From positions 125,001-189,000 of the forward strand of contig QXJR01000017.1 of NCBI GenBank assembly GCA_020975725.1: DNA of 64,000 bases, given 5' to 3'. Shown in pieces: positions 21,836 through 32,057 of the stretch (position 1 is its first letter; every line of letters starts with the position of its first letter). A program made the position numbers and the translations under genes. Source of the DNA: Picocystis sp. L7. Its lineage: Eukaryota > Chlorophyta > Picocystophyceae > Picocystales > Picocystaceae. The notes below the pieces were generated by a model. The model saw only the letters and a program-made list of their open reading frames with translations, was not told the origin of the DNA and searched no databases.

Positions 21836-22002
21836 GTAACCGTCTGCAGAGACACTGATTTTGTAAGTTAAGTGACCTTAAGTGCTGCTCAATGGAATTT
21901 GCATCAACATCTTTCCCATTACAGGACTAGCAGCTGAAACTTTGATCGTTCCGAGGGCCGGCGTCCATTATTCAGTTCCTGCGAATGCACCCTGAGGGTT
22001 GT

Positions 22003-22635
22003 TCAGAAGCCCTTACTCCTGCCTTCCTCCTTGGCCACCTTTGCTTTTTCCACCTGCTCCAGGATGTAAGCCTTGATCTCCAGGAACTTGTCGAGGGATC
22101 TAAGCTCGACCTTTTTGCCATCCTTGCAAGTGATGACCATGTCTCCCCACAGTCCAACGCCGCGACCTACGGTGACTACGTCCGCCACGTTCCCGTAGGG
22201 GATATCATCTTCCGACTGCGCGAACGGCGATTCAGAGATTACGTTGACGCGTTTGTCGGTGATTTTGTACTTCAGAAAGAGCTTCCTGCCGATCGACGCC
22301 AAGGTCAAAGGCAGCCACACCAGGGTGAATCCGAGTGCAACGTTCGTGGCCACGTCTCCGGTCGAGGGTCCTCCTTCGTAGTAGATCACCTCGTTGGAGA
22401 AGTCGTAGGTGTTTTCCACGCTCCCTCTTTCCTTCTTCGCTTTCCTTTTGGCGGCTTTGGCGCCTTCGCCGGGTCTGGTCTTCCCTTTGAGCGAGGCCAA
22501 TCGCCTCTCGAACCCCTCCTCTTCTTCGGTTCCTCCGCCTTCCGCCGTGGCTCTCGCCTGCACCGTCTTCCGCACCCGTCTTGATGCTTTCTGGATCGGT
22601 CTCACCGGCGTCCACGTGCGGCAAAGCGTCGCCAT
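22003..22635 (-). CDS. Plastid-targeted membrane protein with bacterial PH (bPH2-like) domain
   Basis: 210 residues from the ATG at 22635, whose N-terminus (ATLCRTWTPVRPIQKASRRV) looks like a chloroplast transit peptide; an in-frame ATG at 22686 is also possible. A charged linker follows, then a hydrophobic stretch (VATNVALGFTLVWLPLTLAS) and a PH-like domain (YKITDKRVNVISES, IPYGNVADVVTVGRGVGLWG then DMVITCKDG and LRSLDKFLEIKAYILEQV). This matches the bPH2/YdbS-type domain found in cyanobacteria and plant plastids. The function of the plastid homologues is unknown to me. The gene is divergent from the DUF429 gene, 422 bp away. Confidence 0.75.
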   Translation of the reverse strand: MATLCRTWTPVRPIQKASRRVRKTVQARATAEGGGTEEEEGFERRLASLKGKTRPGEGAKAAKRKAKKERGSVENTYDFSNEVIYYEGGPSTGDVATNVALGFTLVWLPLTLASIGRKLFLKYKITDKRVNVISESPFAQSEDDIPYGNVADVVTVGRGVGLWGDMVITCKDGKKVELRSLDKFLEIKAYILEQVEKAKVAKEEGRSKGF

Positions 22636-23057
22636 GACGTCTTCTTTTCCGAATCGAGTGCGCAGGGATGCGACGTGGACGTACATCCACCTTTCTCCCT
22701 TCCACTACGGGTCATCCGGATAACCGTACCCGAGGGTCGGACCCCTCGCCTCCACCGGGAGGGATCCCCTCGGGGAGTTTTTTCTCCGAAACGGCGTGTC
22801 CGACCGGACGGACGGGAGGCGGACAGGGCGGAAGGAACGCGCGTGGATTGGCGGCGTGGAAGGATGCACGTCCTCGACACGCGCGTGAGGGAAGGAGGGA
22901 ACGGTCCTGGATCGATGCGACGCGTGCAACCCACGCCCACGCCGTCCAACTTCCTCGACCACGGATCCCTTTCCCAAGGAACCCTTGAACCCGAGTCGTT
23001 CCCTTTCCAGACCGAAGATAGAAGGGACCCCTCGATGGGTCGAACCCCACAACGGAC
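22636..23057. other. Divergent promoter between the bacterial-PH and DUF429 genes
   Basis: 422 bp, GC-rich, holding the palindromic element at 22773-22786. No gene. Confidence 0.5.
22773..22786 (+). promoter_or_regulatory. Palindromic element GGGAGTTTTTTCTC
   Basis: One mismatch (C to T in the loop) to the 14-mer upstream of CSN5, BIN4 and SEC3. It lies 138 bp from the ATG of the bacterial-PH gene, followed by CGAAACGG. The GGAGTTTTTTCTCC hairpin is perfect. Confidence 0.55.
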
Positions 23058-23939
23058 ATGGGAACCGGTCGGCATGCGACAGTGGTGGGAGTGGATTGGA
23101 GTGGTTCCAAGACGTGTGGGAAGGCGGTGTGCCTGGCCGAATGCGAACTGCGAGACGAATGCATGCACGTGGTCCAAGTCGTGCAGGCACACCGCCTCCC
23201 TGGATCGGGATGGGAAAGGAACGTATGCTTGCCCGCCGTGAGGAGGTTCCTCCGCGAGAAGCTGGACACGTGTGTCGAGGACAGAAGATCCCTGTGGGTG
23301 GGAGTAGACTCGGCCATGAGCGTTGCGATGGAGATCAACGGAGGCAGGAAGCCTTGGAAGGCATGGCTCGGACACGTGAAGAAGAACCATCCTACGCCAG
23401 AATCCTTCCGTGAAGAGTGTGCCAGCTTGGCGTCCACGTGTGGCCCCAAAGAACCCAAGAGAAGATGTGATGCAATGGCAAGGACACCGTTCGCACCGCA
23501 GAACTTGAGGATGTATAGGCAAACGTACTATGCGGCGACGGAACTTGCTTGGCCCCTGATTCAAGAAGAGATAGGAACGGTGGTCCCCATGATGGACCCT
23601 TGCGAAGACAAGGTGAACCTGTTCGAGTGCTGCCCTGCATCGTTGCTGAAGAGCCAAGCGAAATCCCTGTACAAACCTTACAAGGGAACGTCTGCCTCCC
23701 ACCGCACTGCACGTCAGCACATCTTGGATGCACTCTTGAACGGCCAGCTCCTGCACGTGCCCGTTGAACTGCGCGCTTCAGAGACACGTTCCATGGTGAT
23801 AGACGATACCGGCGGGGACGCGTTGGACTCCATCTTATGTGCTGTGTGTTTGGCAGCTTGCGCATCGACCACCCCCTTGCCCCGTCCACGCATTCCTTGG
23901 GATCCCATCTACTTGGAAGAAGGCTGTGTGTATTGTTGA
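23058..23939 (+). CDS. DUF429-family protein (RNase H-fold)
   Basis: 293 residues, single exon, ATG at 23058. The N-terminus reads ATVVGVDWSGSKTCGKAVCL, the first strand of an RNase H-like fold with its Asp. A second acidic site is WVGVDSAMSVAMEI, and the C-terminal signature DDTGGDALDSILCAVCLAA is the typical end of DUF429 proteins. DUF429 members are predicted nucleases of bacteria and archaea with scattered eukaryotic cases. No function is established. Cysteine is frequent (about 16). No targeting peptide is obvious. Confidence 0.8.
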   Translation: MGTGRHATVVGVDWSGSKTCGKAVCLAECELRDECMHVVQVVQAHRLPGSGWERNVCLPAVRRFLREKLDTCVEDRRSLWVGVDSAMSVAMEINGGRKPWKAWLGHVKKNHPTPESFREECASLASTCGPKEPKRRCDAMARTPFAPQNLRMYRQTYYAATELAWPLIQEEIGTVVPMMDPCEDKVNLFECCPASLLKSQAKSLYKPYKGTSASHRTARQHILDALLNGQLLHVPVELRASETRSMVIDDTGGDALDSILCAVCLAACASTTPLPRPRIPWDPIYLEEGCVYC

Positions 23940-24132
23940 TCTCTCTCCTCTCCATCCATGCGCGTTGCACAGGTCCTCGTCCCACCTTGCTCATCCACGG
24001 TGCCCATCCCTGCACACCTTCCTGCTCGCTCCATCCGAGCTCTCCAAGGGGGAGGGAGGAACCTCACCTTCCCTGCCAGGCCCTGGCGAATCGCATGCGA
24101 ATATTCGGCAGCGACATCGCTTCGCCGACGCG

Positions 24133-25247
24133 ATGGCGATGGCGTCGCAGGACGTCGCGACGATCGGACAGCGCACGTCTCACATCCGAAACAAGATCCG
24201 CAGGTCGGAACTGTACGGGAAGCTGCTGCACGAGAAGAAGGTGAGCTCGAACGGACGCGCTTCAAGCCGAGGGAAGACGACGAGGAAGGATGGGACGGAC
24301 ATGGAAGGGAATGGACGCGGTGGGCTGACGCCTCGAGCGGGATTCGGCGTGCTTCTGCCGCATGTGACGGACGGATGCAGAGGGAGAAGAGGAAACAGAG
24401 GAAGAAACTGGCCGAAGAGCGGGAAAAGGCGCTCGAATCAGGACAGGTGCCCCCTCCGAAACCGCAGCCGAAGACGCTCGAGAACACACGCGAGAAGGAC
24501 GAAACCGTCATCCGATCCGACGACGAAGAAATCGGCCAGGACTTGGCGGAAGACGAATTCGCACAGTACTTCAACCGAGAGGTCTCGCCCAAGGTGCTGC
24601 TCACGACAGGTAGGAAACCCACCGCCGTCATGTTCAAGTTCCTGGCCGACTTGCTGCACGTGTTCCCAGACGCCACCTATTACAAACGGAACAACTACGA
24701 GATAAAAAAGATGTGCGAATACGCTTCCAAGAGGGGATTCACCGACTTGGTGGTGATCAACGAAGACAGGAAGAACATCAATGGCATGCTGGTGGTGCAC
24801 CTACCCGAAGGACCGACCGCGTACTTCAGGCTCTCGAGCCTGAAACTGTCCAAGGAAATCAAAGGACACGGAAAGCCTACCCGACACCGTCCTGAACTGG
24901 TGCTCAACAACTTCTCCACTAGGATTGGGAATCGCGTCGGAAGGATGTTCGCATCCCTCTTCAACCAGGACCCGGAGTTCCGGGGGCGGCGAGTGGTTAC
25001 CTTCCACAACCAAAGAGATTTCATCTTCTTTAGGCACCATCGATATGTCTTTGAAAGCAAGGGCGGCAAAGGGAAGGCAAGCAAGCAAAAAGGTATGGAA
25101 ATAAGAGCACGGCTCCAGGAATTGGGACCCAGATTCACATTGAAACTGCAGACGTTGCAAAAAGGTACCTTCGATTCAAAGAGGGGAGAGTACGAGTGGG
25201 TGCACAAGCCAGATATGGACACGAGTCGACGGAGGTTCTTCCTGTAA
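24133..25247 (+). CDS. RPF1: Ribosome production factor 1 (RPF1), Brix domain
   Basis: 324 residues in two exons, 24133-24240 and 24381-25247. The intron starts GTGAGC and ends CAG. Exon 1 reads RTSHIRNKIRRSELYGKLLH. Exon 2 has a charged region, PKTLENTREKDETVI, then the Brix domain: LLTTGRKPTAVMFKFLADLL, DLVVINEDRKNINGMLVVHL, PELVLNNFSTRIGNRVGRMF, and a C-terminus GTFDSKRGEYEWVHKPDMDT ending SRRRFFL. This is the full RPF1 pattern. RPF1 acts in the nucleolus in 60S subunit assembly and 27S pre-rRNA processing. An alternative ATG two codons downstream exists. Convergent with EMG1. Confidence 0.95.
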
Positions 25248-25368
25248 ATCGCGCATGTGCTGTTTATTACGCCGAACGCCATTGAGTACGTGGGGTGATT
25301 GTTGCATGATGAGCCCCCCATTCTGGCATTTGAAAAGCGAGTGCAGACACTTGTACTCGCATGAACGA

Positions 25369-26091
25369 TCATAGAATTTCAAGTTTATGCTCCAGTGCGT
25401 TGCATATCCTCCCGATGCAGCATGCACCGCTTAGAGGATAGTTTGAGATAGAAATCAACTCGTCCGTCCAAGAAACATCTATCTTTCCATGGGCCATCGC
25501 TCCTACCACAAATACCACGGCCCGGTCCTTGTCCAGGTTCTCGGACCACGTGCGAAGGTCGGAAACGTCCGGTGCACTCACCGAGAATCCAACACGCCTA
25601 GCATTTGGAGGAAAGTATTTTGTGACCGGTTGCTTGATAACCTTGAGCAGTTTTTCCGATCCATTGGTCGCTCGGATGCTCAATTTCTGCAGCAGCTGCA
25701 GCATGAGTCCACAGAACCTCTTGAAGGTCCTCGGGAGCCGAACTTGGGGGTGAATGGATAGGAGCACGTTGCTCTTTGTGTGCACGTATATCCGCTCGAT
25801 GTGCCCGGCTTTGTTGAGCGGAGAATCCAAGATTGCCAGCAGTTCCTGGTGCAAGATGTCGGGTCGATAATCGGCCGGATCCTTCTTGTGCCTGCGTAGA
25901 AAGTTGGCGTGTTCATCGCTGTTGAGCAGCTGGTACGTCTTTCCTACCTTGCCAAGCTCCAAGCTCGCCTGCTCCAGCACGAAGATCACCTGCAGTCCGT
26001 TCGGTTGAGGCTTCGAAGACGTGGCCTCTGCAATCCGCAATCCATCGCCGGCTGGTGTCGGCACTTCATTCGGAAGCCGTTGCGCCGCCAT
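25369..26091 (-). CDS. EMG1: rRNA pseudouridine N1-methyltransferase EMG1/NEP1
   Basis: 240 residues, no intron. EMG1 is a SPOUT-fold enzyme that methylates the hypermodified pseudouridine of the small-subunit rRNA and is needed for 40S assembly. Visible family signatures are VIFVLEQASLELGKVGKTYQ, YRPDILHQELLAILDSPLNK, IYVHTKSNVLLSIHPQVRLP RTFKRFCGLMLQLLQ, and the knotted cofactor-binding end VVFVVGAMAHGKID then ISISNYPLSGACCIGRICNA. Full length. Convergent with RPF1, whose stop is 121 bp away; both act in ribosome assembly. Confidence 0.95.
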   Translation of the reverse strand: MAAQRLPNEVPTPAGDGLRIAEATSSKPQPNGLQVIFVLEQASLELGKVGKTYQLLNSDEHANFLRRHKKDPADYRPDILHQELLAILDSPLNKAGHIERIYVHTKSNVLLSIHPQVRLPRTFKRFCGLMLQLLQKLSIRATNGSEKLLKVIKQPVTKYFPPNARRVGFSVSAPDVSDLRTWSENLDKDRAVVFVVGAMAHGKIDVSWTDELISISNYPLSGACCIGRICNALEHKLEIL

Positions 26092-27778
26092 GCCGTCCCG
26101 ACGGATCGATGCAGCCTCGACTCGTCCACCCGATCAAAACAGATCCTTTCCTTTCAAACCGCTCGAAGAGACCCGAGTAGAGTCCGATCGATCGGGCTCT
26201 GGGTCCAAAGGTGGATGTGATGGTCACAAGCACCAACCCAAAAATCCAAGGCAAACGGGTTGAACATTCGGCAAGGGCCAGTTCGTGCAGATCGCATCGA
26301 AACGCGAAAGGCAAGTTGCAAAGACTCTCATTCCATGCAAGGCAACAACTCTCGGGCCAAGCTCTTCGGCACACTTGAGTTTTTGGAAACACATCGATGA
26401 CAAGATATCCAATGAATCAAGTTGTTGCCATCCCTAGACTCCACTGAAACATCTCCCAAGAATGTAGCATCTTGTTATTCCATTGTTCATTCAATCGAAG
26501 AGCCGATTGGGACTCTTGTTATCCTAACAACAATGTCCTCGAACTTGAAGCGGAGAGGACTCACAAGGTTAACATACGAGATGGAAGAAACACCCCCATC
26601 CTAGAAAGAGGACAAGTGCGCGTTACTCGCTTATGAGTGCCTCGCTTCCTCCGTTTTCATGCTTCGAGACAAGCTCTCAATATCGATATGACATCCACAC
26701 CCGTTCATATATTCCGATGCATGCGAACTTGCGACGCAAATTCTGTAGTCCGCATTGATTGTCTTCGCACCGCGCATTGTTCCATTCCTTGCAAAATGAG
26801 GCAACGCTTGGCACAAGATCGTGCAACAAACGTCATGGTCGTTGGGTAATTTTCGCCAAGTCAGCGTTTGGCGAATGGAGGAAGTTCGCTTGTGCTTTTC
26901 GTAAGTGTAAGTTGCGATAGTTCGAGTGTATTCATGGATTGTGTTGTAAGAATGTAGATCGATTCTTGTCTTCTAAAGTGTGTTTTTTAAACTATCTCCA
27001 CAGAAAATAGAAACAATGGCCATGCATTTGTGCAAGATATGATACAAATTGCCGCACTCAACGTTGGTTGGGTTCTCGGCGACACTTGCCAAGAAACGAT
27101 GTATGAAGGTTATATGAGGTTGGTCATTCATGCGTGCGTAAAAATTTACAATGTCCATGGCAAAACATTTGTGCCATGGGGTAGTGTCTGGTGATCCGCT
27201 CAAAGCTATTACGAACTCTTCACGTACGTCAAGGTGGTTACATGTACGCATGTAGCCGATGAATGCTTGAACTCTTTGTACGGGTTTGTGATGCGAATGG
27301 CTTTGATCCGAGGTAAACATTGAGGGAAGTTATCCCCTATCCGCATTTGGTATTTTGACAGACACCGAGTAGCATTTGCAACAAAAAGTAAGTGTCTCTC
27401 AAAGCAATCTTGTGAGTGACCCTAATCGACCAAGAGTACACATAACATAATGTGGACAAGTGTGTTTGAAATCGTATTGCTTGCTAGCCCAATTACGTTC
27501 GTGAGATGGCAGAAATGGGTCCAAAATTTGTTGTGGGGTTAGAATTTAATGCATGCCTGAATCTATTGTAAATAAAATGAGAGGGGCATGATTTACTTGG
27601 ACTGTGACAAGCATGAGGCACAAGCCCACATGCCACTGGCCAGAAATCAACACTCCCGTAGTGCCGTGTCATCACGTCAACCAAACGTGCAGTGCAAAGC
27701 GTGTGGATGCATGGGTAGAATGCCGGGCTCATCGGTACCTGGAATGCTGTTCACCCCATTCTTCTAGACCCCAGCAGC
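26092..27778. other. AT-rich gene-free island between EMG1 and SEC3
   Basis: About 1.7 kb with clearly lower GC than the genes. Beyond the EMG1 promoter (26092-26250) no gene is recognised. The longest frame (26973-27320, minus, 115 codons) has no assignable family. Short direct or inverted repeats were not evident by eye. It resembles the islands at 31.0-31.8, 52.3-54.8 and 59.4-61.2 kb in composition. Confidence 0.55.
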
Positions 27779-30343
27779 TTAAATGGGCTTGAGAGCACTC
27801 TGGAATTGTTCTTGCGTTATGGGAAGTTTCTCTTTCGGATAGCATGTCTCTATCTGCACTGCCAGTGTTCTGTACTTGTCTTTGACCAAATCCGAAACGG
27901 CTTTCCAAACTTGCATCTGAAGTGCAGGATTCTGGACGAACGACTTTTCCACTTTCGAGTGCAACGCCTTGGCTTTCTTATCAAGGGTACTAACCATGAA
28001 GCACTGAAGTACCTTCTTTAACTCTGAGACGCCGGTGCCTACCTGGAAGGGAATTTCTTCGTTGGAAATTCCTGTGCTCTGAAATCTTTCTACTTTATCT
28101 ACAAACTCTATCAGCTCCTGGAACGTGGGGACCTGTGCTAGCTTGAACTGAACAATAGTTAGATACTTGCGGTAGTCCTGGCCGCTGTCCATTGCAAGCT
28201 GTCTTGCCACAACAGAACTCTTCTCTAGCGGTGTGAGTGCATCCCACAGGAGAAAGTGGGCTTCCAGGTATGTCCGTTCCTTGTTGGCTGGCAAAGCTTG
28301 CGCAATCCTGTTTGCAATATTTAGAACCTCCCTTGAAATTGTCATGCATGCATTGTCAACCATTTCTAACTGCATCTCCCCCAAGGAAAAAGATTCAGCC
28401 CATTGCTTAAGTTGGTTGAATATCCCTAAGGTAGACACGGCAGATGATGGCATTCCGTTCAAATTACTTCGGTCCACTGCATTCCTTGGAAGTGATTCTC
28501 CAACACTCCTTTGAACAATAGCAATGTAATTGTAGAATGCTTCCTTCAGCAGGTCCTTGCAGCTCAGGATAAGGCTAGCCATGCATACATCCATATCTGC
28601 CAGCAGTATCTCCATGAACCCAACGAGAGGTACACCCAAAGTTCGATTCACTAGCATGTGCTTGTCCAATGAGTGGAGTATTTGGGTATCAAGCCTGTCA
28701 TGTATGCGTTGTACTGCGGCATAAAACTCAGTCGGTTCGGCTAGAGAAGCTGCATCACCTAGGGCAGGTTTAGGCGAGGATCTATGGTCCATGAAATCCA
28801 GCGCGCCAAGTGTTTCTCCTTGGATGATTTGGAATGCGATTCTCAGCCTGTCGCACAGATCGTCCACCTCTATTTCTTCAACTGCTTCAGGTGGTCCAGC
28901 CACGATGCTTGTGACAGCCCGCTTAAGGTATTGGTTGATTGCCGAAGAAAACTGCTTGGTGATTCTGTTGCGAAAGGAGGAATCCAACCTGCTGCAAACA
29001 TCCACGAGTGGCTTGTAGGATTTGATAAAGCTTGCAAGCCCACGGTTGATGTTTGCTCTCTTCTGCCAGCTCTCAGGATCAGATCTCTCTGCCACGGGGG
29101 GGACCAACCTCTCCACACAAAGGTTGATCTCCTGGTCCAGGAATGGGCCCGCGTTCTTCAAGAAAGTCTCTTGAACGTGGACGAGGTACGTCCGTTGATC
29201 TTGCACGGCTTTCATGCCAAGGTAGGAACGATCCAACATCACGTCTTTTCCTGTGACTCTGCCCATGGCCTCTTCCAAGGCTTCCAACGCGTACACCATA
29301 CCGGGCAAGCTTTCTTGGTCCAGTTTGGGGTCCACCAGCTTCTCAATTCCATCGTTCGAGATGTCCAGCCCATCTTGCAGTTCTTCCATTGCATCCAGAA
29401 GCTTTCGGTTGTTGTTGGCCTGCGTTTGAAGTTCGTTGTTCCTGGCTTCGATCGCTGCGACGTCCGTCCTCATGTGCTTCAGTTTGACGTGGAAGGTTTC
29501 CAGCCAGGCGTCGAGGTCGTCCAGTTGCGCAACTGCTCCATCTACGTTCCTCAACAGTCCGTCCGTCGCCTCGCTCGCTTGGAGGATCTCGTGCACGTTG
29601 GCCACTTCGAGTGCTTTGAGCTCTGCGCGCAGCGTCTCTTCGAGCGTTTCCAGGTCTCCTACGTCTAGGTTGTAGTATTCGAGCATTTCGTTGAGGTCCT
29701 GCTCCTCTTCTTCTGCGACTTTGGTGTCGTGCACTTCGGTGGCGGTCCATCCTTCGGATGCGTTCCTTCCCGTCACGTGGACGTCGTCGTTCTCTTCGTT
29801 CCGACGCGCTTCTCCTCCATCTTGGCTTCGGCTCTGTTCCACGCTCTCCAAGTCTTCCAACCAAGCTTCGGCTTCTTCCACGCCGACGCCTTGCACTTTG
29901 GGCATCTCCCTCCCGCTCTTCTTGCACGCGTGCAGGATCCAAGCCGCGCATCTCGTGGCTTCTTCTTCCCGTTCGAAAGACGCGGCCATGGCCGAACTCC
30001 CGCGCCTGGTCTCGAAGGTGACCTTGAGCTCTGCTTCGCCGGATTCTCCTTTCTTCAGCTGCACTTTCCTGGCGTACTTGATCTTCCAGACGTCTCGAAG
30101 CATCCATTCGTCCTTGTCGATGCGCTTGAATCCCAACAACACGCCTCTTGCGCCGTCCGAGAGGAACGCCACGGCCAACGCACGTGGCTTTCGTCCCGCG
30201 GAGAGGCCGTATGCGGACGCCTGCACCCGCACGTGTTCGAAAGCCGACGCCACAGAGGCGTCTCGGAGGCCGTCCTCGTTCGCACGGACCGCCAAGCATC
30301 GCTCCATCGACGTCGCCAGCTCCGATTCGCCGCGTGGCGCCAT
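27779..30343 (-). CDS. SEC3: Exocyst complex subunit SEC3
   Basis: 854 residues in one exon. The N-terminal ~160 residues form the PH-like Sec3 domain that binds phosphoinositides and Rho GTPases (VAFLSDGARGVLLGFKRIDK, then WMLRDVWKIKY). The core coiled coil follows: MLEYYNLDVGDLETLEETLR, VHEILQASEATDGLLRNVDG, and LDDLDAWLETFHVKLKHMRT, matching the conserved Sec3 N-terminal coil. The rest is the helical CATCHR rod to the C-terminus. SEC3 marks exocytic sites and works with EXO70 (4.9-6.8 kb). The ATG at 30343 (APRGESELATSMER) is preferred; the longer frame has no further ATG. Confidence 0.92.
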   Translation of the reverse strand: MAPRGESELATSMERCLAVRANEDGLRDASVASAFEHVRVQASAYGLSAGRKPRALAVAFLSDGARGVLLGFKRIDKDEWMLRDVWKIKYARKVQLKKGESGEAELKVTFETRRGSSAMAASFEREEEATRCAAWILHACKKSGREMPKVQGVGVEEAEAWLEDLESVEQSRSQDGGEARRNEENDDVHVTGRNASEGWTATEVHDTKVAEEEEQDLNEMLEYYNLDVGDLETLEETLRAELKALEVANVHEILQASEATDGLLRNVDGAVAQLDDLDAWLETFHVKLKHMRTDVAAIEARNNELQTQANNNRKLLDAMEELQDGLDISNDGIEKLVDPKLDQESLPGMVYALEALEEAMGRVTGKDVMLDRSYLGMKAVQDQRTYLVHVQETFLKNAGPFLDQEINLCVERLVPPVAERSDPESWQKRANINRGLASFIKSYKPLVDVCSRLDSSFRNRITKQFSSAINQYLKRAVTSIVAGPPEAVEEIEVDDLCDRLRIAFQIIQGETLGALDFMDHRSSPKPALGDAASLAEPTEFYAAVQRIHDRLDTQILHSLDKHMLVNRTLGVPLVGFMEILLADMDVCMASLILSCKDLLKEAFYNYIAIVQRSVGESLPRNAVDRSNLNGMPSSAVSTLGIFNQLKQWAESFSLGEMQLEMVDNACMTISREVLNIANRIAQALPANKERTYLEAHFLLWDALTPLEKSSVVARQLAMDSGQDYRKYLTIVQFKLAQVPTFQELIEFVDKVERFQSTGISNEEIPFQVGTGVSELKKVLQCFMVSTLDKKAKALHSKVEKSFVQNPALQMQVWKAVSDLVKDKYRTLAVQIETCYPKEKLPITQEQFQSALKPI

Positions 30344-30475
30344 CGCGGCATGGACGAGTGGACGAAAGAGACACACACCGACCAGACACACCCCCTCGCT
30401 CTCCGGGCGAAAAGGCAGGAAGGACGATCGGATGCGAACAGATGCACCCTATCGGGTCAGATGCACCCTTTCGGG

Positions 30476-30489
30476 GGGAGTTTCTTCTC
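30476..30489 (+). promoter_or_regulatory. Palindromic element GGGAGTTTCTTCTC upstream of SEC3
   Basis: Exact copy of the 14-mer, 133 bp upstream of the SEC3 ATG and followed by CGAAAGGG, as at 22773. Two copies of GATGCACCCT lie just before it (30441 and 30460 area). Confidence 0.6.
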
Positions 30490-31941
30490 CGAAAGGGGGA
30501 GGGAGAGGGACGAAGAGGCTCGTGCTTGGTTCGAGTCTGGTCGAACCCATGCCGACGTGATGCCAAGAGCGGATAAACACGGTTCGTGGGGGTCGAGGGA
30601 AGGTGCGTCGAGCACGGAGGAGAAGAGAGAATCTCCTGTAGAGGAACGGGCTCGAAAACATGGCAAGAAGGATCGCGCCAGACGCGGGAAGGAGATTGGA
30701 CCCCCACGCCTCACTTGGGATCGAAGCGCACGTGGTGGCCTAGGGAAAGTCGATGCGATCCACAAACCCATACGATGGAAGAAAAGGGGAGGGATCCCTC
30801 CTCTCGTCGATGCAAGTGGAGTTTCATTGCATGCGTAACTCCAAACGCAAGCGTGCCGTCTCTTCGCTTCAGACCACGCCCGCCATCCCAAACACTCCCA
30901 TGGCTACCACCAAACCACGCGCACTCACGGCAAGGGTTGTTCATAAGTAGGAAAAATGCATAGACACGCGCCGCAGCCTACGACCGTGCTTACCCGAGGA
31001 AGTTGTTTCAACCACGCGTACTTGTCGAAGCGTGGGCAAACACAAGAGTCATGCGTGAAGAAATAACAAGGAGGGAAGCGAAAGGTAAAAAAACACGTGC
31101 TTGAACGAATAATCGATGCGTTTCCGCAACTTTCCACGGCGGCAAAGCTTGTTCTATACTTGTACTATTGCACACTTGGAATGGTATCCGTGCACGCTGC
31201 ATGAGCTTGGTTCACTCTTACCGCTTTCATTCTTGGCCATCGTATCCTTGAGCACCCCATATGAGTTTGACAGGTGTTAATCGACGACCTTGGATTGACC
31301 TTCGTGGGGGTTAGGTCCTGAGCAAGTTCCAAAGATGACATAGTCTCCAGAATGTACTCTTCCACAACTAACTTTGTCACCCGTGGACTTCAGTCTTGCA
31401 GGTCCGCCCGTGGGGTGTTTGTGTGGCTTCACGCCTTGAACTCGCTCACAAACTTACAGGACCGAGAGATGTTGATATGGTTCCTCTGCACAGTGTTTTC
31501 GAATTGTTGTTTTGTGAGAGCGATCTAACAAAGCTACTTTGATGTTGCACTAAGCACATGATATTTCCCATGTTGAAATCGAGCTTGCATACTCACACAA
31601 TGGTAGGGCAGCCGAGCCAATCCGGACAAGGAACGCCCGAGCTCTCTCCCTTGCTTGATGTGTTCGGATGGCAATGGAGTGGTCATGCCCAAGAATCATC
31701 CTTCGCTCCACCCTGCTCGCGTGACATTGGAGCTCCGTTGGTGGCCTTCCGCCACATGCATACCTAGGCGGCGTTGAGGGGCAAGCTTTCGGTGCGCTCC
31801 TTTTCCCTTTCCATCGACACCACGACAAACCTGAATACGAATGGCAGCGCTCTTGCCCTTTGCCACGTCCTTGTGGGTCGGTGGATGAACGTGAAGGTCC
31901 GATTTCGTGCCACGAAGGAATGTGTCTCCCCTCCCCTCGAT

Positions 31942-32036
31942 CGACGGTCCATCGACGGTCCATCGACGGTCCATCGACGGTCCACAGACGGTCCATCCAT
32001 AGAGATCCCATAGGCCGTGGACCGTGAAGGACCGGT
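31942..32036 (+). promoter_or_regulatory. Tandem GACGGTCCATC repeats upstream of the MORN-transporter gene
   Basis: Four near-perfect 11-bp units (GACGGTCCATC) run head to tail, followed by GACGGTCC again, then GGACCGTG and GGACCGG, ending 22 bp before the ATG at 32058. Same core as the cluster upstream of EXO70. Confidence 0.65.
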
Positions 32037-32057
32037 GTCGGCACTGAGCGCGAAGCG

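Larger units (their letters stand above)
30344..32057. other. Divergent region between SEC3 and the MORN-transporter gene
   Basis: 1.7 kb. 30344-30950 is GC-rich SEC3 promoter with the palindromic element. About 31000-31760 is AT-rich with no recognised gene. 31940-32040 is the tandem GACGGTCC cluster. Confidence 0.5.

Noticed and set aside
28784-29668. 294-codon frame antisense to SEC3
   Set aside because: Mirror of SEC3 codon bias. No homology-like motif, and SEC3 is unmistakable.
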